Assembly: GCF_000003815.2 (NCBI RefSeq)
Contig: NC_049985.1
Span: 9,938,637 to 10,002,636 of the forward strand
DNA: 64,000 bases
Origin: Branchiostoma floridae
Lineage: Eukaryota > Chordata > Leptocardii > Amphioxiformes > Branchiostomatidae
Direction: 5' to 3'
Made by a program: the position numbers and the translations under genes
Shown: positions 32,801-46,900 of the stretch, piece after piece
Position numbering within the stretch: position 1 is the stretch's first letter
How the letters are laid out: each line of letters opens with the position of its first letter
Notes under the pieces: generated by a model
What the model was told of the DNA's origin: nothing
The model's database searches: none
The model's input: the letters and a program-made list of their open reading frames with translations, nothing else

Positions 32801-35800
32801 TAGTGCATAAGATATACTTAACGTTTGAGCAAATGAATGAATTCTGCTTGTTTCGGATTATTTTGCCTCATTTCGCAAGACTTTCAAGATGTGCGTTTTG
32901 TTTGCCTAGATACGCTAGGTATAAGAAAGACCTCGCCATTTGAAACACGCACCAAACAGGTATAGGAACAGGTCAAATATACAGTCTGTTTGGAAAGCAC
33001 ACATGTAACTTAACATATCTCAAATGTCTCTTATCAAAATGTTTTGTGGCGTAATGATTCAGTTCCCCAATGCACGTCACCCAAAGATGAGCCACTTACC
33101 TCAATCTTCACCCTACCGGCCCCTGGGTACAAGATGGGATCCGCGGCCCGCCAGAACTGTCTGAATGACGTGTACAGGTCACCGCTGGTACCTACAGGTC
33201 TCGTCCCCAGGACACCCACCAGCTCGTCCGGTACCTCCCTACCAAAGTCCGACTAACGCAAGAGGAAATGTTAACGTTACTGTTTTACATTCAACTGAAA
33301 TGATGACGGGTTGAAGCCATAACTGGCACAAAACATACCTTGAGTATCATATTGAAACCAGTTGGACACACCATTGTATTCTGCTAGACTTGGATAACCT
33401 TTTTAAGCAGCATAGTACATTTACGATTCTTAATATCAAAATTAAACGTTTTTCATAGAAGATGAGAAAAAAGATTTGTTTTATTTTGAACAAAACGTAA
33501 GTGAGGAAGAATGACAGTATTTCCGGCCACGTGGATGTGCAGTTGGGGTAAAGAACACGTGATGTGATGTGCATGTTGCATGCAGACAATGAATTGTCCT
33601 CAAACATATCAGACCCACAAACCGCCACAAAAAGGGCTAATCCATCCAGACAGTAAGGTACAAAAGATCAGGGCATTTCACAGGCACCATTTACTCCTGT
33701 GATCGATAGCAGTCACGTGTCTATGTGGTCACGTGTCCAAGATGACTGGGTCAGCCATCCTGAAGAAGGTGGCAGGTTATGTTGCATATCAGTCTTCAAA
33801 CCTTAGTTTCATTGTTTGTGATGGAAACTTTGGTCGAACCAAAACAAATGAGGCAACCAACATAGATGGGGATTCCATGCTGTTTTTCTGCTCTGTCTAG
33901 TCTGGACTAGCCTTTAAGAAAATCATAAATGTGCTCAATAACAGGACGGTTGTGCGAGGTGAATCACGTGGCCAAGGCATGCCACATGCAGAGATGCACG
34001 TGATCAAAACCTACCTTCACCTTCGTCTCTCCAATGGACTATGACAGGGAAAGACATAACGACACAGCTATGAGAAAATGAGCAATTTGCGAACTATGGT
34101 GTCCTCTCTAGTGACCTGGGAATCAATACAACCCTCTTCAACTCATATTAAAAATGCACAAAGTAGCCTAATGGGCTGGATTACGGAGAAAGAAGATAGC
34201 TTATTTGACTACATATTAGATTATTGCTCTTCGCCTCGAGGTCTGCCCTGGAAATTAACTCCCATGTGATAAAGTCCCATCCTGTCCATCTAAACCAAGA
34301 GAACATACGATGAAAGCACTATCCCAACGCGGATGCATTACAGAGTACACCTACTATCAAATAGACCATACATCGATTTTTGTCCCATGAGTAAAAATGG
34401 CTCATCTTGATAACTCTATTAGGAGCGAGCCGACCACATTTGAGAGTAAAGTACCTGCACAGTCCATTATGACCGGTGCAGACTTAAAACAAAAATAGTA
34501 AGTGCCCTTAACGACCACTCATTAAAGATGCATCTAGATTCAGCTTACATATAATGTGCGAGTCCTGGAATGTTTGGTCGATTTTTATCTGTCTGTTTAC
34601 CTCCAATGAGATTTAGATTAACGATGTTAATTAATGTTAGTTCGCCTTTATCCGCGGGGTAACCTATATCCGTTGTTATATCAAACTACAATGGGGTACC
34701 CTATTGGTTGTTATATCAAACAGCTATATTTTCAAAATATTGCAGTTTGAAACCTCCGAACGTCGCCTTGATTTTGGAAAACAACGGATATACGTAACCA
34801 CGCGGATAAAGGTGAACTTACATTACTGACAGTAACATACAACCTGCTGACAAACATTCATAGACACTTTTGCCAACGATTCATACTCATAGATACTTTT
34901 GGATATGAGATTGCTTGCTTGTTTGTTTGTTGTTTGGGGGATGTCAGCATGAGGTCTTCAATTCCCACGAGTTGTTTTTTTCAATCAGTTAGAAAATGTT
35001 ACAGTTAGCGGTTAGGAGGGAGACCTGAGACTTACAATGCTGGCGATCCCGTCGGTGACGATCCAGACCCAGCCGCCTCCCGTCATGCCCATGGTGGAGG
35101 CCTTCCTCAGCACCTCCATGCCCAGCAACCCGCCACAGTTCAGCAGGATGATCCTCGCTCCTGGGAGGACGGATATCGCGGAGAATCGTTACAAACAACA
35201 CGAAACAACAACACGAAAGTTTATAAAATGAGTTTCTTCTTTATTCGTTGTGAATTTTTCGTCTATTTTGGCCAAGTTATATTATTTCGTCTATAAATTT
35301 TTCTACCAGCCCGTCTGACCAACTCGGACCTGAGCCAAACCATCCTTCTCATCATACCAGTCTCCGGGAACACCACCTTCCGCCTCACATCCTGTCATTC
35401 CACAAAACTACGGACACACTCACAAATACAAGCACATGAACCGAAAAATGCCTCTGTTTCACATTTTACGACCCTGGGAGCTGTGGAAATGGTTGAGATG
35501 TTCGGCACAACAGAAGAGCACACATGGTCTTTGTAATGGTCATTGGACTCTTGGATAACCCGGGCCCATATCTTCGTAGAAACAACAATAAAAGTTGTGG
35601 AGGTGGGAATGTAGAGATCTCGTGATATAGAGTGAAGTATTCTTTTACTGCTAATATGCTATTATTCATTTTGTACTTATCAATAAGTCGTCATTTTGTA
35701 ATTGTGAAATGAAAGTATCTCCGAAAATTAGTAAAGGGCATCTTCGAAATCCCCAGTGTCTTTCAAAATTCTTAGTGTGCAGTGTCTCTTAGATATTCAT

Positions 35801-38800
35801 GGACTGAGGTTACTGAGATTTATTTTGGGATGATAGTCACGAGACCATCCCTCATTCTCCTCATGCAATATACGCAGATAAAGATGATCTTATGGCTTAT
35901 GGGCCCCAGTAGGGTCATCAAAATGATATAATCAAGGAAGAATGAGTGACCGTTAATTAAGTCTTTTTCCCAACACAGCCGTCGCTCATCAACATTATGT
36001 AGGTTACTACCCAAGGCGTTAATTATGTACGCTTTGATTTAATATTAAGGTGTTGTTGATGATCTAAGATGTTTTCAAAGGGCGTGGCCTTAATAGTCCC
36101 TACATGCAGCTCGTGCAGCAAATATGTAAGATTATCATTTTCCCACCACAGAGAGATATCTATCTATGAACACAGTGTACTAGGACTTACTGCCCTGGTC
36201 TACCAGGGTTTTATTTTCGGCGCGCTTATGTGTGTATTTGTTTGTGTGTCCATAGCATTGTGACGCACAGTACAGGAACGCGACAGGAAGTGAAGGGCGA
36301 ATGATGTTTTGATCATGAATGAATGGTTTCCACACAGTAAGGACCTTCGGGACTGTGACAGGAAGTTAGGTCAAAGGTTTTATTTACTGTGTTCAATTTC
36401 CTGCAATAACGTTATGTATGTTTGTTGTCTTAGTGAACAAAACTGCATACATTTAGCGAAAACGTTTACAATAATGAGTAAAACAAGACATTCGCAAAAA
36501 CTATTTAGAAATTAACACAGGTATGATATCTTCGATTTTTTTGTGTGCTTTTAAGCCATATTTCATTCCCCTGTACCCAGATGCAGGCATCGAGCGGCGG
36601 ATTTTCCTGGGATTTACCATATTATTGGTTTGCGTGTTGCACCACATGGTGTCCGGGCAGGTGTGTGGGTCTATGTCGTTAGAATATAGGTCAGTATGAC
36701 AATCTTCAATAAAATATCAATTATTCCTTTTACACTGGGGATATGATGTAGAAGGTCACATAAATAACAGGGCCTTTGAAGTAGAACGATGGGGTGAGAG
36801 TATTGATCAATCTGGAATACCTGACCATGATCATGCCACCAACTGATAACTTTGAAATTGAGAAGACACTGGGCCGTGCATAGGGATTCGTATTGTGTAA
36901 TTAACCTAAGAAAATGAACTTTCTTTACATGCCGTTATGTATACATGGCGTTACATATGACGTTATAAATAAACATCATAACAGAAAGAAACAAGATCAA
37001 CGCAATTAAACATTGTCTTTCAATTGCCATACGAAAGCTTGATAAATATTCAGCAACGAGTTACACACATTCTCAAACTAACAAGTTTTGAAGACGAAAT
37101 GCTACATCAAGCTGCGTCATCTTCCATAACATGTAGCAAAACTTTGTGACATTTTATGGAGATGTTTGCCCCAACCTGAACCGTCTGCCCCGTCTGTCTG
37201 CCCTGAAAACAGATGGTTTAATTAATCGGTGTCTGCCTGTGAAGACGGCAGGGTTGTAAACCAACGATTCGACACCTGCTGTGCACGCAAGTGTAGCCGG
37301 TAATAATGAGCTTATAGTAAGTACACGTCGGAGTTCACGTAAGTACACAGACGATATAATCTCTTGGCGTTTCTAATATATCCATCATGTGTTGTTTTCA
37401 CGATGACTCAACAGCTCGTTTTATAGTCCTCAGTGTTCTGATACATGTAGAGCAATGCTGATGAAGTGTACGGGCATCGTAAGGGGGCTGCAATCAAATC
37501 TAGTGAACTGTATGTGATAGTGAACTTAAAAGATAAATAAACAGAACTTCGCACGGAGCTTCGTAAGAAGGTTACATAGCCTTATCACATTCGGAGTGCG
37601 GTCGTCGTAAGATCGGTAACCGAGGACATCCTTGTGAGAGTCGTGCTCGTGACGTACAAAGTCAATGCAGCTGTCTTGCTGCAGAAATTGCTGTCCTAGA
37701 TGATAAATCCTTATTGGCGGCTGGTCCTGTCACAGCCTGCGACGTCAAAATCGCACGACGACCTACGTCGAATGTGATCGCACAGTTTGATATCATCTTG
37801 AGATTGAGAATGTTGTGGTTGCCATGCCTGGCCATAGTGAACAATGTTGTTGATTTTGCCATTAATATATTCTTTTTTCTTTATTTTCTGCCCCATGGCA
37901 GCCTCTACCAGGCTCAGCGGACCGGTGGTCTATAGAACGCTGGGGGAGTCCGACGGTGAGGAAAATGGTATCCCGGTTCTTTCCCGTGGTCCGAGTAGCT
38001 GACCTTCCACACGCCATGAACTATCCAGATTCACCTTGCAAAATCGATCAATATGTCGCAGCCGCGCAGCTGAAGATACAGCACAGAAGTTATAAGCCGT
38101 CCGACATGCTCAAATCTACTTAACTCTTATCTTCAGCGGAAAAAGGCGCTCTAAATCCCCAAGAAAGATAGCAATATGTCACACAGATGCCAGGCAAGGA
38201 TGCGTCCGGATGGAACCGACACATGTCAGACTTACCGGGTTACTATGAGGATTTATTCGGAATCAGAAATTAAATTTGAGTTGTTTTCAGATTTAAAAAA
38301 AAGCTTCGATACATTAGAAGGATGGATTTATATTGAGAAGACCAAAGCAGACATTTTTCTTCTGAATAATTGAACGGCTGTCAGTCAGTGGTTGGCGGGA
38401 AGCCATGTTTCTGTCGGGTTATCGTCCGAAAGGGAAACCCGTACAACTGCTGCAGTGCGCAGGAAATCCCTCTGATTTAGTTTCAAGTTTGACACTAATT
38501 GATAAGGACCTAATGCCAGAAGCTATTTGCGTCGTTTATCAGATTGAGATAACAACTACAGTGCAAAGTCTGACCGTAATGGCCGCGTCTTGTTTTTAGA
38601 CGAGTTCGTCACCGTCTGTCTTGCATGTGTTGTACAACGAAAAAGTATCGGTCAGACAGATAAAATGAATGATGCTAGTTCAGTTGACACAATTTAGCCT
38701 GTTCCGGCCGGCCATAATCATATGTTAGTCCGTTCATTCAACCCTCATACGTATACGCTCTCTGAGAATTATGTATACGTAACATTCTTGCAGCGAAACT

Positions 38801-40955
38801 GAGTCAGCGGAGATATGAAAACGGAGATATACATACAATCACTCACTCACTCACTCACTCACTCACTCACTCACTCACTCACTCACTCACTCACTCTCTC
38901 GCTCGCTCGCTCGTTCACAATCACTCACTCACTCACTCACTCCGTCATTCCCTCACTCACTCCGTCATTCCCTCACTCACTCACTCACTCACTCACTCAC
39001 TCACTCACTCACTCATTCACTCACTCACTCTCTCGCTCGCTCGCTCGTTCACAATCACTCACTCATTCACTAACTCACTCATTCACTCCGTCCGTCATTC
39101 CCTCACTCACTCACTCCGTCCGTCATTCCCTCACTCACTCACTAACTCTCCCCTCCCTGCAGCCTACCTGCCTGTTTGATGGCCTTAAGCTGCAGCAGCA
39201 CGTCTATCTGTGCGCGGCTCTCCCTGGGCTGGAACACAGTCACTCCCTCACTCCCTCAGTCACTCCCTCAGTCACTCCCCCACTCCCTCAGTCACTCACT
39301 CATTCCCTCACTCACCCCCTCCCTCTCCCCCTCCCTGCAGCGTACCTGCCTGTTTGATGGCCTTGAGCTGCAGCAGCACGTCTATCTGTGCGGGGTTCTC
39401 CCTGGGCTGGAACTGCTGCACGGTGCGGATGAGCCATCCCCGCTGACTGGCCAACGTCTTGAACTCCATCAGTCCGTGCGTACCTGGGGATATGGAAGTT
39501 GGAGGACTTTGAATGACTTGAAGTTCTCCTACTTCTTTTATAATGAATGAATGGACTGATCGATATGTCGAATGCAAGATATGGAGAGTTTATGCTTCAT
39601 TTGCCCTCCAGTTTTTGCCATATTCTCACATCTTTGCCACTATTACTCATTTATCGTTCGGCAGATAACTTTCTGCCAATTGGTATTGTCCAAGTTCCAC
39701 CCTGTGTTTAGCATACCTGAGCAAGGTGCCGTGCTAGATGAAAAGAGTTTAATGTAGGTGTGAAGTGAGCTTGCTTGGACCATACCATAGTCGTCCCGTG
39801 AGACCAGGATGCTCATCTGCTGCCAGCCGAACTCGTTAACCAGGTCCACCAGCACGCGGCTCTGCACGGTGTCGGGCGCGGACATGCGCAGCAGGTACGG
39901 GTACTTCTCGGAGTTGTCCAACATCGGGTCGGTGGCGATGGGCGCGATCTGAGGTATCGCGAGACCCGCCGAGACTAGCTGCGTGGTTTTGACCGAGCTG
40001 GAACTCCCGGGCCCGACGAACGTTGCAACACCTTTTTCAGCTTGATGGCAGACTGTTAAGAAAACAAAAATCCTTTATGGAGGGAGAAAGCATACAAGAC
40101 AAACCTGTACACATCAGGGCATATCAACCTGTTCTCAGCAGAGACGGGGGGCATTACAGACTTCCGGGCACCTTGGAGCCTTTCCTGGACCCATTACGTT
40201 GAATAATTACTGGTACCACTCATTGAGACCCAGTGATTCGATCAACAGGCGAAAACGCTATTCTAACTCAGATTTCTCTATGATTTTCCATTTTCCAAAG
40301 GTTTTATGTACAGCTCGATACATGACTCAGTGCTCTTGGTTAACCATCTCCCATTGGTATACTTGTCCAGAACAAATGGAGGAACAAACCTTTACATAAC
40401 CAATACAATACCTATAACATTAACAGTTAAATGTGCGGAAATATAGCGTTATACACCCATGAGGTACAATTTGCGCTCATTCGAACCAATCTGATCTAGA
40501 AACATCAATAATCCCTCATCTAGGAAACAGTAGAGTTCGATCTGGTTTGCTCATATGAAGTATTATTTAACGTATAGCTGTATGATTAATTGTACTTGGG
40601 TATCACATTCACCTGCGTCACATAGCTGTTACAGTCGGAAGGTTATCACACCTCGTGCATTCACACATGTAGATAGCGTCAATGGTCATGGGGAAAGGTA
40701 TGCTGATTACAGTGGAACGTTATTTTTAACCATAATGTTGTGTTTTATTATGAGATGTTAGGACATAGTTATGGAATAATGAAGTGATAGAATTTCTACT
40801 TTTAACTCGGAAAATGTGAAGGTTGTTTTAGTACATGTCCGCCTGTGCACGTGCGAATTTGTGTGTGTGTGTGGAAGTGGGTAGGTGATGGTTTGGCTGG
40901 CCGGTGCTACTTTGTATGTATTTGCCAAAGAGTGTGTGTGTATGTGTGTCTGCGT

Positions 40956-40986
<31 letters not shown>

Positions 40987-43900
40987 CATGATGTGAGTGG
41001 TTGTGTTTAATCACACCAAAAAGCATTATTTTATTCTATGATTGATAACAAATTAAGTCAATGATCGAGGAAAATATGCTCTAGTTCCCATGCAGTCATC
41101 AAGTCAGATCTTGCTTGTGATTTTGCGATGATTTGTGGTCAATTTCAGATGTAGGGCAGAGTCCCAAATATGGTGCCTTTCGTGAAAATGCCATCAAGTA
41201 TGGATCGGCCGAGGCGCAGAGTTTCATCTTCCCTTTATCAAATTTTATAGATTAGAAAACAGCCATGACTAATGGCTCATCGTATAGCAATTTGTCAGCC
41301 CCAGATAATTCTCCAATTTGAGTATGGAGATGAGGCTTTTGTAGATGGAAATAAACTCCAATACTCCGATAGGAAACGATTTGTAATAGAACGCAGTATA
41401 GAACGGAAGATCAGAACTTTTTTCTGTTTGACTGGCTGTCCTGTTTTTGTGCCTACTCTTCAACCAATGGGATGAAGTAGAAGAAGATTTGGAAGTGTTG
41501 GTTTTCGTAATAACGGGATGATCGGAAAAACATCTCTTTCTCTTCCTCGAGATTACATGACTGTCAATCACAATTAGTACACATGTAGTTCAACCAAGGA
41601 GGTTAAAATTTTAACATGCCCCGATGTGATAAACGATCCACAAAGACAGTTAACATTACATTATCCTGTTGTTTTCTGCTGTTGACGGTTTGATTTGCTG
41701 TACTCTCCTACCTTACCTGTGAGTACGCTGTCCAGGTTAGCTAACATCACCACGGTTCCCTCCACGATCCGGATCCTGGTCGCAGGTAAGATGTCGGTCC
41801 TGTTGTTCACGAACTCCACCGCTAGGCGGACAGCCGTTCGGTCCGTGGGGCTCTCCCCGTCGTACAATGCACCTAGGGGATGGTATTAATAGAGAGTTTA
41901 TTTGCAAGTTCTTGGCCGAGGTCCAATCGCAACATGGGATATACAGAATATATACTAAACATACAGAAAATAAAAGACTTTGGTATAGACACGGATCTTC
42001 TTAGATTTTTTTCACACGAGGGATTTGGAAAATCTATCAAATTTTCCCACTAATCAAGATAATAACTAAATCGGTGAAATAAACATATGGTGATAAAAAG
42101 CATTGGTTTTTAGATCCAACCACGTCAATGGAAACTTTTCCAACTTGAAAGTGTCTTTGCAAGGGTCGCCAAGGTTAACCTTGGACACATCCTAAACCGT
42201 CAAGTTCAAGATCATATCGATACATAGCTGCAGTCACACGCGCTGCAATAATCTCATTTATTGTACAGTATTGCTCTTTACTGTCTTAGAGCTTTCATCT
42301 TTACTGTGAGAGAGCTAGTACGAATAACGCATGTCCGCTGGTTAAAATCATGGCAAGCCACGTGCGCGAGCCCGGAACGGAAGCCTGAGTCATACGTCAA
42401 GCCATTACCCGAAGGAGATAGGAAGTGTAGATATATTTCTAGAGGAGTAAGATTTGACAATGAGGAAAACGTCTGAATGGTGGCAAGAATCATGGAGCCA
42501 TTAAAAGTGCACTTAAGAAAATCTAGGTCACATCGTTCACAAACGGCTTCCAGATGATGAGGTTTTAGCAGGAAGTTAAAATGGAGTGACTCCGTAATTC
42601 TTTGTCTTTCTAAACAAACTTCGCCCATTAGAAGCCTAAGGCGCCGCCGGCTGTATTGAACAGATCACTATCAATGTGTTTTATCCCCACATTGAACTGA
42701 AGGGCCCCGTATATGTGTCAATGTCTGCACCTCCATTAGTGCTGCGCTTTGCCTTTTAAGGGGATCCGGCATCTTCGCGTCTCTGTGGGTGTTGCATCAG
42801 CAGAACAGGCAGTAAAACCTCACGTGGAGGACCATTCGTCAAATTACTGTCACAGCACGTGACGCGCGCTGATCAGCTGGGACACAGATAGCGGCAAAGT
42901 GTAATGCATGGTTATTGAATAACGTTATTTTACGAGAACAAGCCGTCTATGGCCCACCGGTGAACCGAGATTACGATCGCTCGGTCAACGAACCTGTTGG
43001 GCCGGCTGACGATGACTACAACGGCAATCCTACGAGGGGCGTTCAATGCGTTCTAGGTCTCAGTCAGACATAACGGACTCAGCTCAAATATTGGGGCATA
43101 GTCATGATCTATGAAGCCCTCAATCAACATCTAGCACAACTCAGCCAATTGTGATCATTACTTTGCAGGCGACACCCGTTTGAAAATCAGTAACGGTAGA
43201 TGAGAGAGATAACTGAGATGAGGTGTGTGGACAACAAGAATTTCCTTGCTCTTCTTATTAAGTCATTTACTCACTTTTTTTCCAGTTAAGATACGAAGGG
43301 ATTCCTCATCAAACATTGTGACTGCGTCTCGCATATTGTTAACTCCGTAGACTACAGTATTCCTGTCTAAATTTAGAATGTTGTCCCTGCTTGGGGGTTA
43401 CGCAAAGGCTGAAGTGGCAATGATTGTTTTTGTGAAAAATGCATTAGAGGGCTAACGAGAATTTCACCCACCATAATGGTGGGATGAAATGATTTCTCCA
43501 TTAAGTGATATTGTGTGGACCGCTAACGGCAGTTGTGACATTGGGGAGAGGTAAGGTCACCAGAAAGCAGGGCCGTGGGCATCATTTCATATTCATTAAA
43601 ACATCCATACTTCAGAGCCGATATTGCTTTTTATATGCAGACCGAGTCTCCCTGGTGACGAGTAAATTTCTTATCATCTTCATTTTTTGGCAAGGCTTCC
43701 CAACTTGAGAAATGCTATCAGTGTTTATTGCTAGTCTTATGAGTTCGTAACTGATTGTTTTTGGCCTTCGCACAACCTTAGTGCACTCCCACTTTTAGCG
43801 ATGTGTTCTTTAACGTACCCTCGGTGTGGCTGTCCTTACAGAGGTACAGTACACGACGTCCCATCCAAATGACTCAATACCTGGAACACTGACGGCCACG

Positions 43901-46900
43901 ACAGGAGGGACAAGACTTCGAAGACGACTGGGCTGCCACCTCTAAACTCTACTTCCTTTCATTTTCCACAAGTCTTACCTTTTTGTTGTCACCACTTCTG
44001 GACACGTTACTGACAGTGTATTGAAATAACTACGGACACACACGAACACAAACACCCAGACACATCGAAAACAAACCCTGCGTATACAGAGAGACAACAA
44101 GAACGCGTGAACAGCCAAACTTCGAATCACCTAAACACACAGGTGAAATTTCATGCCAACAAACAGACTGGTAAAATCTCGACAGATTCGTCTGGACACA
44201 CGTACCTGTTTTACTCATACCGAAGTAACATTATCAGTGTGGTTTTTCAGGTCGTGTTTTTGTTTCGTTATGCTATAATGATCCATCATGGTTCATCTAC
44301 ATTTGAGTACTGTCTAACATACTCTTCCATCTGAACGTGGACAACAGAAAATGGCTGTCCTTCATTCCATTGTTTTATTAGTTTACTGAAACAGGCAATG
44401 GTGGGACGACAATTCGTTGTCGTGAAATTACCTGGTAACAGCGCACGTAGTACACATTCACTTTGGGATCAGCACTCTAATGAAGTGATGAATTGTGCTA
44501 CTTGGACAAACCATGTTGGCATTCTAACAACACGTCAAAGCAAAATTACTCATTTCCCCCTCAATTGTAGTTTGTCTAACGTATAACCAATGTAACGTAT
44601 CGAAGACTATCTAAGAATATTGACATCTAAAACATGTCTGTGGGCAAACGAAGATCAGGTCAAATGAAATAATCAATGATGGAAAGTGAACAATCGACGT
44701 ATGATTTATCGGGCATTTACGTTGAACCATCATAAATCTGTAATGTTACATACGGACATGCGACACTGGATATGCGACATCACATGTCAACACCGGTCAT
44801 CTATGATGATATGTACCAAGTACTGTTGCTGTTTCACTTGTCAACTCTGTGTGCGGAGGTTTTGTTATTTTCTGTGTGTATCATCTGCCTGTTTCTTTGC
44901 TTGTTTGTTTGTGTGTCCGTATACAGTGGAGTGGCTCGTTTTCACAAGGTAGACACATTGGGGAAACTGATAGAAAGCTAGGTCAAAGGTCCCCAAAAGG
45001 TACCAGAATAGGTTATCTCATTTCCTGTCTTCAGCTTTCTGCTATATACATGTATGTTGCATTAGGCAGGATCATCGAGAAATTGAAAATAATGAATGAA
45101 AACAAGAAATTCACAAAACTTACAATATTTTGAGTATGAGATATTTCATGTTTCTATCATTATTGTTTTGATGCTTGACGCTAGATGTCGAGAGGTTGTA
45201 ACCAAACCACGGATCAATGGAGTAAAAAAAAAGGTTCTTTGCACACAGCTAATACGAATGATCAGCCAAATATTTGATATTGTCCTTAGTCAAAGAAAAG
45301 AACTACTGAAAGGTTGGTAGGTAATTGGCACCGGTCGTGTACAAAGAACCCTTTTACCCAGTCGTTTACCAACTTGATTAAGCCACACATCTCGTTTGAA
45401 AGAAACACATTGAGAGGTTATTGAACTTTCCACTTCTGCTCATCAGGGAGTTATTGAAATGTCTACAGAGGCTGTTTTGGGGGACAAATCTTTTCATTAG
45501 TGAACTTCTGAATGGAAATGATTCCCGGTTGACAGGACTGTCGTGACGAAAGGTCAATGACCTCAGTACGGGATAAAACATTCTTCTTTAACCACTGAAT
45601 GGTTTGATATACTGTACATGTATGAACTGTACCATGTTTCGACAAGGCTCATGTAGTGTGATGCTCTTAAAAATGGCCAGCAGCGATTTCCGCGTATGAC
45701 AGCACATTTTTAATGAACGAGTTAATCAGGACATCCTAAGCTACATGTCGCCTTGTCGACTATCTTTTCTAAACAAATAAATAAAAACAAACAAACAAAC
45801 AAACAAAATGACAAACAAGATGACAAACAAGCAAAAAAGAATGGGTCTCATATAACGATGCAAAACTGTGAGGGAACGTTTACGCCAACCTAGCGAATCA
45901 TGTTTTTTTAATGAAAAGGAAGGAATATGTGACTTTATCAAGAAGCATTTTTTTCTTCTCCCAAATCTACGTTTTAATGGCCTTTATAAGTACCGAAGTG
46001 CTAGTTAGTTGCCCATGTACATATCACATTATGGTGCAAACCTTCACATGAAGTGAAGGTCTTAAAAATGCATCTCTCTGTTTCCTCTTAAGGTAATGAA
46101 GCAATGACGTACATGTATCTAGTCCGCCATCAAATTACACCTCAATCTCCCCTGTACAATTTACGGTTATGTGTTCCCACTTCGTTGTGAGCATCACGTG
46201 CACGTGTTTGTGAGACGCAGGCCGTGTACTGACGGATGGGCCCCGGAGTGTGTTCTAGGACGGGCTAAGCCACCTATGATTCCCCCTAAGCTCCCGTAGG
46301 ACGCCCGGAGGCCCGTATAAATTGCTCCAGTGAAACCCGTTTGTTCGCTGGAAGGTTGAGAAAATCCGCTTATAGCGAGGTGAGATGGGAAACGGCACTT
46401 AGCACGGTATCACTGCTAGCAGGGCTCACAAACAACTGCAATTTACAGCAAGAACACTTTAAGGGCTCTGTTAGCTTGTAGTGGGCTTAACGACAAGCTA
46501 CGGCAAAGAAGAGACTAGCTCATAACATATGGTCATAAGACGTAATTATCATTGTTTATTGGGTCTCACAAATGACGCATATTTGCTGCATAATCACTTT
46601 ACAAAATGCCAGAAAGTTTAAAAACTATATATAACTGTCTTAGAGATCATCCGTAAAATAGCAAGAAATCCAATACACAAAACGTGATCTCCATAGTCTG
46701 ATTTTATCAGGTCTTACAACTAATAGGGATTTACTACAAATCGGTAGAAAGCTTGACAACATATTTAAGATCATTTTTCCATGAAACAATCTTGGGGTGA
46801 AGTCTCACAAATAACAGACTGAACTACAGTTGGAGATCACTACAAATACAATGTTTTGAAACTCCCTGGAGACTTGAGTCACTTGTAACATGTGATGTTA

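Larger units (their letters stand above)
35161..39345 (-). other. 4.2 kb receptor intron: no gene recognised
   Basis: This intron separates the exons at 35036-35160 and 39346-39483. It holds the MITE at 37585-37777, the CACT-type microsatellite and a partial duplicate of the next exon. A diverged repeat with ACTACGGACACACTC at 35410 resembles sequences at about 44025 and 47480. No further exon was found and none is needed for the reading frame. Confidence 0.5.

Noticed and set aside
39163-39236. An extra or alternative receptor exon
   Set aside because: It lacks an acceptor and its first half; including it would break the frame.
38815-39357. 180-codon frame of repeating Thr-His-Ser-Leu
   Set aside because: CACT microsatellite translated; it is antisense to the receptor gene and has no other support.
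46170-46330. Internal promoter in the large receptor intron (GC-rich patch, two E-boxes, CGTATAAATTGC)
   Set aside because: No coding first exon or good donor was found nearby; the evidence is only a few short words.
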